A DNA stretch of 64,000 nucleotides from Xiphydria camelus (GCA_963678675.1 OY783201.1:16299769-16363768), one strand, 5' to 3'. Shown: positions 42,031 through 53,557, numbered from the stretch's first letter. The notes: generated from the sequence alone by a model not told the origin. A program made the numbers and translations.

Positions 42031-42834
42031 GGGTGCATTCAGCAGATCATTCCGCTCCGAAACAGTTGTGGAGCAGCTCAGTAAAAATCTGCCGAACGTG
42101 CATTCTACCGAGCGCTCCAAGTGAGTGCAAGTGGTAGCGGTCGCCATGTTTTGTAGCGAAGAAAAGTTACGCTCCAGCGCTCCCGCTCACTTCCATCGGA
42201 AGAAGTTTTGGCGCATTTTATGAATGATGTCGAGCGGTGTGAACCGATGTGTCGAATTCCGTCTGTCGTGCGACGGAACATCTTATATATTTTATGTATT
42301 ATTACGAAAAAAATTACATTTTCTTGCCACCGGCAATGGAGTTAATACTGTTTTGCTCTGAGGTGCTGATATAAACAACTCAATATTTTGTAACCAGAGA
42401 TAACACCGGACAACAGTGATTTTGTTACTCGAACCAAACCAGATGATCCTTATAGATTTATGTGCGCTAAAAACGAATCTAACTCTCAAATTTGCATACC
42501 ACACGTCAGGATTTTTAAATACTTGAAGTTAAATAAAAGAAAACGGGCGATTTTGGCCATATTCACGGGTCTATTATTAACTAAAAAATGTTTCTTTTCG
42601 AACTTTTTAATACATTAGTTTATTGTTTCTAAACGATTTTACAAAGCCAAATTTCAATTCCAAAGTACGATTTTTCAAAGCTAAAGTACGACAAGTCGAT
42701 CGTTTAAATCCACTGCGCCACGTGCCTAAATGTATCGCAGGCCACGGCCAGAACTTGTTGTCAGCAGAACAGAGAGCGCTACTTCTGAGCGTACTGAGCG
42801 GTAGCGGTTTATGCTCGATCTGCTGAATGCAACC
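42031..42834. mobile_element. MITE family B, copy 2
   Basis: Ends GGGTGCATTCAGCAGATCA and GATCTGCTGAATGCAACC, flanked by ATT (42028-42030 and 42835-42837). The uninterrupted site is present in the opposite arm of the composite near 52895, which confirms both ends and the 3-bp duplication. Confidence 0.9.
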
Positions 42835-43286
42835 ATTATGTACCGTCATGTAGCTATATTATAAAAAAAGTATTGGATTGTTTCGCCCATAAATAAAGAA
42901 AAACGACACAAGTTCGAATTTTTCAATAATTTTTATTTTTCATATGAAAAATAACACCCCAGCCGTTTTTTTTATACAGACTCAGGCATGACTAAACTAT
43001 GATATATAATTTTTACAAGATGATTGGTGTGGGACAAATCGAAATAAATTAAAGAAAATAACACAACTTTGCTTCCGCCGTTTTCTTAACGTAATAAATA
43101 GCAGAAAACGGCGGAAACAAAGTTGTACGCCTATTAATTCGAATTTTTACATAACAAAAAGTAATAGTATTTATTTACAATTGTTTATTACTAACAAGAA
43201 TACAATTTACTACTTGTAATATATTATGTACCTATATATAAATCGAAATTAAATCAAATTAAAGGTACAGACATAGAAGCTTCGTT

Positions 43287-43690
43287 TCAATCTTCGTCGC
43301 TTTCGTAATTTATTGTTGGTTGAATATTTTCTCTGTGGAATAGTTTGCTTAATATTTCTGCAGGTTTAATAAGCTTTGTTTGATATCGCGCAAATGACAA
43401 GTAATAAATAATTGCAGCTATATGGGAACAACAACCGACCGTTCTCTTGCCTTTTGCACACTCGCACGTGTATCGTAAGATCCCGGAATAACCAATAGAA
43501 TCAGGTTTATATTCAATAAAGCAGCAATATTCTTTATGGTTTATATGTCGTGATTGAAGTTGCAATTTTAAAATGCTTGAATTGTCTTTTAAATAATGAA
43601 TATTAATCGTATTGTCATCATCTATCATCTCTGCTAAATAGGAAATGGCTTGAGTATATTGATAAGTACCCGTAAACAATATATTGTAAA
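43287..43690 (-). pseudogene. SWIM zinc-finger C-terminal part of ISL2EU-like transposase
   Basis: On the minus strand TYQYTQAISYLAEMID is followed by LKLQLQSRHINHKEYCCFIE and YTCECAKGKRTVGCCSHIAA, ending NYESDED and a stop at 43287-43289. CxC...CxH is the SWIM zinc-binding signature; 'QSRH...Y' before it and 'SHxAxxxxYL.FARY' after it are typical of SWIM tails on insect and cnidarian DDE transposases of the ISL2EU/IS4EU kind. A foldback MITE interrupts the gene at about 43690, separating this tail from the DDE part at 45271. Confidence 0.75.
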
Positions 43691-44150
43691 TCAAGTTACT
43701 AAAAAATTCGGCTAAAAAATTTATTTAAAAATTTTAATAAAAAAGAACTTGCCGCGTTTTTTTCTTCAAAATAAAAAATTCAGACACCAAATTATACTCC
43801 GTTTATGCACTTATGATTTTAAATAAATTCATACACTTATTTGATACCAGCAGTATATAGTGGACAAAATATGAACACTCTCTCTCTCTCTCTCTCTCTC
43901 TCTTAAACGCGGCAAGTTCTTTTTTATTAAAATTTTTTAATAAATTTTTTAGCCGAATTTTTTAGTAACTTGATTTACAATAATTTTCCTTTCAAATGAT
44001 GCCTTTTACTTTTTATGTATAAATCTTGAACATGGCGATCTTAATTGATTTCAAATCTTTTTTGGGAAGTATTTTACATATCAATTTTTGTTGGCACTGA
44101 ATGAACATGCCGCCTTTTTTACAGAGGATCTGTTTTTGTGGGGGATTTCA
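43685..44150. repeat. MITE family F, copy 1
   Basis: Inverted segments 43685-43757 and 43909-43981 share AAATTCGGCTAAAAAATTTA and AAGAACTTGCCGCG. The right side continues to GTTTTTGTGGGGGATTTCAC. A CT microsatellite (43880-43903) lies in the loop. It is an internally deleted relative of 48797-49543 and 60865-61590 and disrupts the SWIM gene. Confidence 0.75.
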
Positions 44151-44187
44151 CTACTTTTTGGAATTTATTCATCGGGAGAATATGTAC

Positions 44188-44397
44188 ACCCGGGGACACG
44201 GTATCTGTTGCTGGTGACTTTTTTTAAACGTTATTTTTAAACGTACTAACCAATGAATAATTAATTCTCATGCGCTCATTAGCTACGGTGGCGTCTACTC
44301 TCGTTAATGAAAGCATGAGGATTATTAATTATTGGTTAGTACGTTTAAAAATAACGTTTAAAAACAGTCACCAGCGACAGATGCCGTGTCCCCGGGT
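44188..44397. mobile_element. 210-bp foldback MITE with GTAC duplication
   Basis: Ends ACCCGGGGACACGG and complement with arms of about 88 bp; GTAC at 44184-44187 and 44398-44401. The empty site GAATACGTACATGTAGAAGA in the relative at 49567 supports the borders. Confidence 0.88.
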
Positions 44398-44857
44398 GTA
44401 CATGTAGGAGAATAGTTTTTTATTATTAAGTATTACTGCAGAACGAGTAGGTTAGAAGATTTTCATAAAGACTCACGATTTTCTGACATTAGTCTTTCAG
44501 CGAGCGAAACTCCTCGAAGCTTCTCGCGCGAACGCTGCTGTCAATAACCGGGAGAGGTTATGGAAGATAACCTCGCAGCGATCGTCGCTCGGACGTCGAC
44601 GAGGAGCGCGGAGAAACTTCCTCGAGGAATAAATTTCCGTCGGGGAGAGTCCACCATGCGGTCGCGAGTGCACGAACGAGGGCCGTGGGAGGAAAATCAT
44701 TTTTTTTAGGAGGCGGGATAAAACCGATCCGAGCCCTGAAAACGCTCCTTGGATGCACTCGCGGTGACACATCGCGCCTATCGGTCGCATTTTTGTACGC
44801 ACTTTCGATCATCGCTGAACAGTCGAACGACGACGGAAGCCGAAATATATCCCACAC

Positions 44858-45264
44858 ATTTGATGGCGCTTGTATGTGTTTGATGATCGCATCTGTGTAT
44901 ACATTTCCGACCATTGCCGAAGATAGGCGGAAATTTTGTGACATTTTTACATATATATATCGCCCGAGAAATCGGATTCTCGACTTTGACGGGCAAGGGG
45001 CGTGGTTTCGCGTTGCTAAGGACGAATCTCTGTTAATGTGTAACTTATCAAATTTATTCTGGTCTCTATCAATAGAGAATAATCAATTTATATGGTGTAA
45101 CTAAGCATAGTTTTGGTTATAACCATATATTTATTGAGAAAATTCGATGTAAAAATTGAGGGGTGCAGGGGGTAGATATTTGTGGCGTATAGATACACGG
45201 GTGCTCGCTTCGACGCCGAGACTAGATGAACGAACATGCCGCGAGACACTGCCGTGTCTCTTGA
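44858..45264. repeat. element family C, copy 1 (end fragment)
   Basis: Shares long stretches with 51400-52269 and (inverted) 57357-58960: CATTTGATGGCG, CGCCCGAGAAATCGGATTCT, TTGGTTATAACC and a terminal GGCATGTTCGTTCAT-like to CGTGTCTCTTG. It ends inside the transposase gene, directly 3' of the DDE part, and extends that frame artificially. Confidence 0.75.
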
Positions 45265-45270
45265 TTTTTA

Positions 45271-46700
45271 AGTCTTTTTCAATCATTTCGGGAAAATCAA
45301 ACAAATTAGATGAGGTTATTTGTTGAAACGGTACTTTTCTGCGTTTCCAACCATCTTTCTCGACTTGAATACTAAGAGTATCATTTAAATTACGTCTCGA
45401 TTTCATATACTCCACGATTTCTTCAGATAATTCAACATCGCTATTTAGACGTTTGCCAAATTGATTATGTAAGAAACAAGCCGTCTTGCAAATTAAACTG
45501 GTTTTTGGAAGTATTTTATTGTCAAGTTTTTTATCTAAAAGTTTGCATTTTTGTTTGATAATCCCATGTATAGCTTCTACCGCCCACCGAACTTTAGTGA
45601 CATATCGAGAGTGATTTGATTCTTCACACGACAATTGAGCACGTTTTCCTTTTATTGCAGGCATGTGTACTTCAAAACCTTGCTCTTCTAAATATTCTAT
45701 AATATCCCGAAAGCCTCTATCAAGGACCAATTTATCTCCTCTACGAAGCAAGTTTCTTAATTCCGGCGAAGAATTTAAAATATCATCCAGAATCTTTGCA
45801 TCATTGACATTTGCCAAATAAGGACCTAACATATCGACAATATAACCATTTGGCGTGCAAATTGTAAATGGCTTGCATAAAGGTACTTTTTTTTTGGCCA
45901 GAGTATGATTTGCGCTGATACTCATTATTAGAACTTTTTTGATGTCTAATGTACGTACCATCACAAATAAGAATTAATTGGCGGTCTGAATTTAAGAGTT
46001 CTTTAGCAATTTTCGAAGTCTCATTTTCTATCAGATTATCTCTGTTAACACTATTCAAACCAAAATTAAAAGGGAGAACATCTTTTTCAAACGATGTCAA
46101 AACTTCGTCAAAATAATCGGAGACAAGTTGTTCACGTTGTAACTGTAAAAAGGAAAAAATCATACTATTTGAATTTCCACTTCTTAATTTGATAAGGAAA
46201 ACAACAACAGCTTGAAAGACTGATCGATTATCATTACCGCGCATAGAAGAAAGCATATTTGGTATTTCATTTATATTTTCATATGAAAAACCAGTCAGTA
46301 ACTTCACTTGATCTTCAGGATAAGAAAAATTACCTATTTTTTCTATAACTGTAGAATCGCTGTCTACAGAAAGATTTTCTAACAATTTTTGTAGATCGGA
46401 GGTTTCTACAAAACTTGAGTTAGAAACCACTTTTAAAAGGCGTAGATCGTCTTCGTAGAACTTTTCTTTGATCAGATGATTTTTGCAGCATCGATTTCCA
46501 CACAATAGGAATAAATATTCTTCTTTTAACATACGCCTGCTTCCGAGCTTCAAAAGGAATGACAGTTCTGTTGTCTGTTGATCCGCAAACACAGCAATAC
46601 TTCTGCGTAGAAACAAGTCTTGCCAATGATAATTCGATACGTTCGGATCCAATCTCTTCATTTTCGTGATGTTTAAATTCACAATCAGGATCATCTGTGT
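45271..46700 (-). pseudogene. ISL2EU-like DDE transposase, frameshifted
   Basis: From 46626 the minus strand reads YCCVCGSTDNRTVIPFEARK and, after a shift near 46505, GNRCCKNHLIKEKFYEDDLR. Together these are the N-terminal zinc motif (CxxC...CC..H) of this transposase group. The DDE domain follows: Asp in LILICDGTYIRHQKSSNNEY, then after a shift in a 9-base A/T run near 45890 VPLCKPFTICTPNGYIVDML, Asp in LVLDRGFRDIIEYLE, Glu in VRWAVEAIHGIIKQK. Coding identity ends at about 45271 where family C sequence starts. The SWIM tail at 43287 completes the architecture. Confidence 0.8.
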
Positions 46701-47426
46701 GTCAAAAATCAATCAAAATTAGCAATAATCATTGCTATGATTGTTAAATTACAATTATTTCTCACCACGTTATTGAACTATGAAGTTTAAATCATACTTC
46801 TTCTTTGTTACAGCAGATATATTTATTTTTGAATCCAATTGAAATTACCTTTCTCAGTTTTAACAAATGTAGCAGATTAGTGTTATCATCGGAAATGTCG
46901 GATTCTGTGTCATTATTATTTTTTGGTACTGTAAACTTTAAGTTTACACGCATTGCAGATCTTATCTCCAGAGGATATTTTATCATTCAAAAGAATTGCA
47001 GATTATTCCTTTGCTTTTTCTTCTGTCACAATTGTCTGTTTTTTACAACGTAATTTCCGAAAGAACCTTTTGCACCCAATACACTAAAAAATATAAATAT
47101 TTGACAAATTACATTTAAATAGTGAAGATATATTAAATGCAGTTAAATGACTAGAAACAATTATCCTTAATGTATAAGATATATAAAAATGGTACTAACT
47201 TTATCTGTACTCATATCTATACAATGTTAGATCTCCTCGGGGTACAGTGGATCAGTTGCCCCTGACGATAGCGAATGAAACTGAGACCAAAGGGGAACTG
47301 ACTCGATTGTAATGTTAAAGTAAGTACTTGCAAACTGGATGCATTGTACACACGTTACATGACACTACGTTGCATTACATTACACTGATGAACGTTCATT
47401 TCGTTCCAAACTATATAGCTGACATT
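46701..47426. other. non-coding DNA, possible transposase 5' region
   Basis: A 64-codon minus-strand ORF at 46792-46986 (acidic DTESDISDDN) could be an N-terminal exon of the transposase, but nothing confirms it. Confidence 0.3.
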
Positions 47427-48494
47427 TAACAGTTATTGCAAGACGGTGGGGAGTAGCGATTTTCTATCCCTGATAAGCCAGGTATTCCGTCGCACGTTAA
47501 ACGGACGTCTATATCGGTTCTTATCATTCATTATTATCGCGATCTAAGTAAAGCGCTGATCTAGAGTTACGATTAAGATCCCGGAATAACTCATCAATGC
47601 AACCGATGGCGGTATTAACTCTAGATTAGCGCTTTACTCAGATCGCAATGATAATGAACGATAAAGCTAGGAATCTACTACACTCGACTCGACTCGACTC
47701 GACACGACACGACTCGACACGACACGGTGACAAAAATTTGCGTGGTGTGTCCACTGGAATCGACGCGACACGACTTGACGCTACTCGACACGACGGTAGT
47801 GCTTCGTCCTTTTAAATTTTAACATACAAGGATACATTGTGTATGGCTCTATAATTTTTCCAATTATTGCTTCTCTGTAACATCTATACAGATTGAAATT
47901 TACTATATACCTATTTATGTTTACTTGGTCTATTCAAGGCTTTTGAAATTTCGTCTCAAGCTTCGTTGCGTATATTTTGGTCTCTATATTTCAAATTATG
48001 TATATTTCACAGCATCTCATATGCTCTAACTTTATTAATGAGATCCTCCTCCATTCCTCTGCGAAATTAATGTAAAATCTTCGAACTGTTCTTCTCGACT
48101 CTTTCCAAGCAAGACTGCCGCAATTCAACTGTTCGCTCATCGGTTCATATCTCGATGTGCACGCAAACCGTGTCCACTAGGCTCGACTCGACTCGACTCG
48201 ACTCGACGCGACAAATTTCTGGCCAGCCAGAAAAGTGTCGTGTCGAGTCGAGTCGAGTCGAGTCGTGTCGAGCCTAGTGGATTTCTACGCCATTTAAATA
48301 CATGGAAAATCATGCGATCAGAAACGCGTCGTGTCGAGTCGCGTCGAGTCGTGTCGTGTCGAGTCGAGTCGAGTCGAGTGTAGTGGATTCCTAGCTTAAG
48401 AACCGATAGAGACGTCTAATTAACGTGCGACGGAAATCCTCGCTTATATCAGAGATTGAAAGTCGTTACCCCCACCGTCTTGTAATTACTGTTA
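47427..48494. mobile_element. 1068-bp element D, inverted repeats ending in (CGACT)n
   Basis: The outer ends TAACAGTTATTGCAAGACGG and complement begin inverted arms of about 150 bp. These run through TTCCGTCGCACGTTAA and CTAGGAATCTACTACACTCG into CGACT/ACGAC pentanucleotide tracts (47683-47730 and 48330-48385). A smaller palindrome of the same kind, CCACTAGGCTCGACTCGACT, occupies 48173-48283. The left arm is split by a foldback at 47521-47664. Confidence 0.8.
47521..47664. mobile_element. 144-bp foldback MITE in left arm of element D
   Basis: Inverted arms of about 50 bp contain CATTATTATCGCGATCTAAG and AAGCGCTGATCTAGAGTTA. The undisturbed sequence TCGGTTCTTAAGCTAGGAAT in the right arm (as complement near 48393) marks the insertion point; TA duplication is likely. 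Confidence 0.75.
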
Positions 48495-48524
48495 GATTTG
48501 TATCGACTCGCATTGTATCGACAC

Positions 48525-48705
48525 ATGCGAGTGTGCAAACGGCAAGGGAACGGTCGGTTGTTGTTCCCATATAGCTGCAATTATTTATTACTTGCCATTT
48601 GCGCGATATCAAACAAAGCTTATTAAACCTGCAGAAATATTAAGCAAACTATTCCACAGAGAAAATATTCAACCAACAATAAATTATGAAAGCGACGAAG
48701 ATTGA
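48525..48705 (+). pseudogene. second SWIM-tail fragment, inverted
   Basis: Reads CECANGKGTVGCCSHIAAII, then YYLPFARYQTK and on to NYESDED and a stop, in one open frame on the plus strand. It is an inverted, 5'-truncated near-copy of 43287-43440 together with its 3' flank (to 48793). It ends where a family F MITE begins. Confidence 0.8.
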
Positions 48706-48796
48706 AACGAAGCTTCTATGTCAGTACCTTTAATTTGATTTAATTTCGATTTATATGTAGGTACATAATATATTACAAGTAGTAAATTGTACCCCC

Positions 48797-49543
48797 CACA
48801 AAAACAGATTCTCTGTAAAAAAAAAAGGCGGCATGTTCATCCAGTGCCAACAAAAATTGATACCTACGTAAAATACTCTCCAAAAAAGATTTGAAATCAA
48901 TTAAGATCGCCATGTTCAAGATTTATATATAAAAAGTAAAAGGCATCATTTGAAAGGAAAATTATTTTAAATAAAGTTACTAAAAAATTCGACTAAAGAA
49001 TTTATAAAAAAAATTTTAATAAAAAAGAACTTGCCGCGATTAAGTTTTCATCTCTTGTCCACTAGACCGAATAATTGGTAGTGCTTGGACGGTGCTAGAG
49101 TAATTCATAAATTGCACTGCCGAAGTCAAATTCAGAGAAATTCAAAAGGCCCCCGCCTGATTGGTTTCCCGTGCGACATTCGGTATACTGGTGGTATCAT
49201 ATAAGTGTATGAATTTATTTAAAATCATAAGTGCATAAACATCGAGTATAATTCTGTCTGAATTTTTTATTTTGAAGGAAAAAAACGCGGCAAGTTCTTT
49301 TTTATTAAAATTTTTTTTTATAAATTCTTTAGTCGAATTTTTTAGTAACTTGATTTACAATAATTTTCCTTTCAAATGATGCCTTTTACTTTTTATATAT
49401 AAATCTTGAACATGGCGATCTTAATTGATTTCAAATCTTTTTTGGAGAGTATTTTACGTAGGTATCAATTTTTGTTGGCACTGAATGAACATGCCGCCTT
49501 TCTTTTACAGAGAATCTGTTTTTGTGGGGGGATTTTATTACTT
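48797..49543. mobile_element. MITE family F, copy 2
   Basis: About 747 bp with inverted arms near 275 bp. Outer ends are CCCCCACAAAAACAGATTCT and complement; inner arm sequence includes AAGAACTTGCCGCG. The loop has GGCCCCCGCCTGATTGG and matches copy 3. Confidence 0.85.
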
Positions 49544-49999
49544 TTTGGAATTTATTCATGAGGAGAATACGTACATGTAGAAGAATAGCTTTCTATTACC
49601 ACAAAATTAGTCTCACATTTTATACCGATACGAGCCAATTAATTATAACCACTTACTTACTTTTGATTTATTCTCGTGATATTTTGAATGGGATTTATAG
49701 ACTAGAGAGAGCCCTTATATTTTTCACTTTGCCTTAGTATTTTGGAGAAATAAAACATATACCGCTTTCGAATTTACAGGCCATCGGATTTTTTTTATAT
49801 TTTGGTCGTCTACAGAAATCCATGAAGACGTTTTACCTTCAACTCTAAGTATACTCTTCTAATGACCATGACGAATTGTTTCATCACATGTAAAGATACC
49901 ACTTATGACAGTATACATGTTGTTACATATATTAACTCTACACGTTGGAATAGTTTTAAGAAATCCTTTTGCATGCACCGTTGAAATTTCGCCCGCATG

Positions 50000-50251
50000 T
50001 TTATTTGCATTGGCATGTTTATGATGATATTTGCAATGAATGTTCTACTTGGATTGAAATGAGTCGTAAGGTCAGCATCGAAGCTGTAAATGATGTAGTA
50101 ATAATTACATTAAATTTATTTATACTCATAAATAAATTTAATGTAATTATTACTACATCATTTACAGCTTCGATGCTGACCTTACGACTCATTTCAATCC
50201 AAGTAGAACATTCATTGCAAATATCATCATAAACATGCCAATGCGAATAAA
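50000..50251. repeat. 252-bp hairpin, near-perfect 124-bp arms
   Basis: Left arm 50000-50123, loop ACTC, right arm 50128-50251. I see one mismatch (TTTGCATTGG against TTCGCATTGG). Both arms contain GAGTCGTAAGGTCAGCATCG. No terminal duplication is obvious. Confidence 0.93.
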
Positions 50252-50273
50252 AATCATCTATTAACTGTTGCAG

Positions 50274-50440
50274 ATCAAGTATTCCGTTGTGGTGGGGGTC
50301 CTGATTGGTCTACTCGCAAAGATGCGTATACGTTTCTTAGCGAGTAGACCAATCAGGACCCCCGCCGCAACGGAATACTTGAACCTGATTGGTCTCTTCG
50401 CTGAGTTGCGTGCACGCAAAGATACGAGTGACTCGAGAAA
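50274..50440. repeat. palindromic MITE related to 8625-8801
   Basis: ATCAAGTATTCCGTTGTGG and GATTGGTCTACTCGC are mirrored; then a partial third repeat (CTGATTGGTCTCTTCGCTGA) and GCGTGCACGCA as in the other copy. Confidence 0.75.
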
Positions 50441-50550
50441 GGCCCCCCTGATCTCCCGGTAGCTGTCAAATCATGCATGTAACCTCGAAATCAAGTGTAC
50501 AAGTGATAAGATAATTATTCGGGTTTCTTCGGTGAGTTTCCCCAAGTGTT

Positions 50551-51430
50551 TAGAGTAGTTACTCTATTATTGTAATCCTATTTTATTGTATCCCTTATTT
50601 TTCTGCCACGACTTTGATTGTTGATAGTGGATGGATCAGCTAATAAATTTGATTTTTATTCACTATCAACTATCAAAGTCGTGGCAGAAAAATAAGGGAT
50701 ACAATGGAATTGGATTACAGTAATGTAGTAACTACTTTATTATTATTTTTTCTTTATCGATATAGTCCCTCTTTCGTATTATACTATTCCAAGTTCGAAT
50801 TTATATACCGACCTGTCAAACGTGAAGTGTACATGTACCTCACTTCTATTTCATCTCTTTTTCGCCTCTGATGTAACGATGGAAATTACAAAATATCCAT
50901 TTAAAGTGGCACCGTCCATGCACTCGAGACAGCAGATCCAGCTCGCCAAATGAACTAATGCAACTGGTTCTTGGAACAACAAGTGGATGATCCTTCGTTC
51001 GAAAGAAACCCCCTCGGGTTCGCATACGATCTGTAACAAATTGTAAATAACAATCATATGGGGTTTTTATAATTATTTTAGGAAGTCCCAGAAGAAAACA
51101 GGTGCAGTAAAATATCGATGCTGTGCTAGAAAGAATAAGGAATAACCCTCGAACCCCTTAATCGGTATCAGTGATTCCTCATTGACTGTCGTTACAACGG
51201 AGACGAAGAACAGATGAAATAGAAGTGAGGTACATGTACACTTCAGGTTTGACAGGTCGGTGTGTAAATTGGAACTTGTAATAGTACGAAAGAGGAAATA
51301 TATCGATAGAGAAAAAATAATGATAAAGTAATTACTTGATTGTGTGTTGTGATCCTATTTCATTGCATCTCCTATTTTTCTCCCACGGCTTTGATTGTGA
51401 CAGAGAAGAAAAGCCATCGATTTATCTCGT
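50551..51430. repeat. foldback family E
   Basis: A first hairpin (50551-50627 with 50656-50731) contains TTTTTCTGCCACGACTTTGA. The right arm then continues outward (TCTTTATCGATATAGTCCCT, AGTGTACATGTACCTCACTT) and is mirrored again at 51193-51430. A third partial copy lies near 59510-59620. A 68-codon minus ORF in the middle (50851-51057) has no recognised motif. Confidence 0.7.
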
Positions 51431-52269
51431 GCTCGCATGACGCTGAAACAAAAAATAGAATTATCACGAAGATAATTGTCCTTCCATCGAAAGTGAGGTT
51501 AAAACTGTCAGATGGCAATTAAACTTATCTGATGGTAATTCTTCTGAGATACTGCCGTCTCCTTTCCTGCTCTTTATGCACAGGCAACCAGAGAAACACA
51601 GCACTGCATCCGTTCACTATCTCGATTATCGAAAAAAAACAAACGATTATTAAACTATATGGAGCGTCTGCACATTCACCACTATTGAGATTCATAACTC
51701 CGATTACACTGAATTTTTACATTTTATTAACAAGCGCGTCCGAGGATCGAAATAAACGCGAGGTTAATCGTTTCGCGAATGGAAATATGTTATTAATTTT
51801 GAAAAACAACTAAACATTCAAGGAATATATTCTCTCACATACATTTGATGGCGTATGCGTGTGGCCGCATCTGTATACACATTTCCGACCATGGCCGAAT
51901 ATCGCCGAAGACAGGCGGAATTTTTGTGAGATTTTGACGTATATATATCGCCCGAGAAATCGGATTCTCGATTTTTAGGCGCAAGGGGCGTGGCTTCGCG
52001 TTGCTAAGGAAAAATCTCTGTTAATATGTAACTTACAACATTTACTCTGGTCTCTATCGATAGAGAATAGTCGATTTATATGGCGTAACTAAGCATAGTT
52101 TTGGTTATAACCGTATATTTATTGAGAAGATTCGATGTAAAAATTGAGGGGTGCAGGGGGCAGACATTTGTGGTGTAAAGAGACACGGGTGCTCGCGACA
52201 TCAGCGCTGTCGTGTCTGAGCGCGGAACTACTTGAACGAACATGCCGCGAGATACTGCCGTGTCTCTTG
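51400..52269. repeat. element family C, copy 2
   Basis: Direct-orientation copy of the sequence at 44858-45264, extended leftward by about 440 bp that is shared with copy 3 (CAATTAAACTTATCTGATGG, CGAGGATCGAAA). Its end TACTGCCGTGTCTCTTG joins the right arm of the composite at about 52270. Confidence 0.75.
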
Positions 52270-52293
52270 ATTCTCGTTAGTAATAAACAATTG

Positions 52294-52546
52294 AGGGGGT
52301 CAGAAGCCAAGGGGTCCAAGTAGAAATACAAGTTTTCCGAGATGCTCCACATTAAAGTATTCTTGTTCTTTAAAAATACCTGCAATTTCTTTGCCTCAAA
52401 TATATAAGCTGTATGAACTATTCATACACCTTATACACTTGAGGCAAAGGAAAATTGCAGGTATTTTTAAAGAACAAGAATACTTTAACGTGGAGCATCT
52501 CGGAAAACTTGTATTTCTACTTGGACCCCTTGGCTTCTGACCCCCT
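52294..52546. mobile_element. 253-bp foldback MITE in right composite arm
   Basis: Arms of about 108 bp begin AGGGGGTCAGAAGCCAAGGG. CAATTG flanks both sides (52288-52293 and 52547-52552), and the opposite arm (43172-43190) has the empty site with a single CAATTG. Confidence 0.9.
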
Positions 52547-53228
52547 CAATTGTAAATAAATACTATTACTTTTTGTTAAGTAAAAATTCGAATTAATAGG
52601 TGTACAACTTTGTTTCCGCCGTTTTCTGCTATTTATTACGTCAAGAAAACGGCGGAAGCAAAGTTGTGTTATTTTCTTTAATTTATTTCGACTTGTCCCA
52701 TACCAATCATCTTGTAAAAATTATATATCATAGTTTAGTCATGCCTGAGTCTGTATAAAAAAACGGCGGGGGTGTTATTTTTCATATGAAAAATAAAAAT
52801 TATTGAACAATTCAAACTTGTTGTTTTTCTTTATTTATGGGCGAAACAATCCAATACTTTTTTTGTAATATAGCTATATGACGGTGCATAATATATATTT
52901 CGCTGCGCGAAATCGGTCGAGTAGTTTTCGAGATAAACAATATTTTCGTTGTTTGGTTTTTTGGCGATAACTTTTGATTATAAATCAATATTTTGGTCTA
53001 AAAATTTAGAGAAAGCTTAGTTATGTATAGACACAAAGTATACCTGAATGGGGAAAAAAAGTCAGGCCGGGCCTGATTTCATATGCTTATCCGGCTATAC
53101 CCTTTCTAAATCAAACATACTTTGTTATACTTATTTTTATTATACCTAAAATGCTAAATAAAACATGCTTTATGACTATACTTAAATGCAGTATAATATT
53201 TTAATTTATTATCGAATTGTAATATTAA

Positions 53229-53388
53229 CCCTTTGCGGTCGTATTGAACTTAACAAGTTGCCTGTGTGCCCGCCACCAACGCTGCCGTGTTAAAGTACAC
53301 TACTTGTGAATCACGCATGATTCACATGGCAGTTAACGTGTTAAAGACGAGTTTTGGTGGCTGAGAGCAGACATACGACCTCAAAGGG
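53229..53388. mobile_element. 160-bp TTAA-flanked MITE
   Basis: TTAA at 53225-53228 and 53389-53392. Ends CCCTTTGCGGTCGTAT and ATACGACCTCAAAGGG, piggyBac-like. Confidence 0.85.
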
Positions 53389-53557
53389 TTAATAATTTTT
53401 AATGTCCAACGTAAAATAATGAATAGTAAATAGTAATTTCTCAGAAATATCGAAAAAACTGATAATTCTGTTAAGTGTTTAGAAAAACAATTAGTCCCTG
53501 CTTAAAAGTTGAACAATTTGTAGAAAATCTACATTTTCAAAATTAAGAGGGAATTTA

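Larger units (their letters stand above)
41817..53105 (-). mobile_element. ISL2EU-like composite with ~575-bp inverted repeats
   Basis: AAAGGGTATAGCCGGATAAG at 41817 is mirrored at 53105. Inverted identity runs inward to about 43200 on the left and 52277 on the right once two later insertions (42031-42834 in the left arm, 52294-52546 in the right) are set aside, giving arms of about 575 bp. Between them lie a broken DDE transposase (45271-46700) and its SWIM finger (43287-43690), both on the minus strand, plus many later insertions. The element boundaries are inferred from arm symmetry; the target duplication is unclear. Confidence 0.65.

Noticed and set aside
44497..45104. Overlapping ORFs near 44.7 kb
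   Set aside because: No motifs; they cross the border of a family C fragment.
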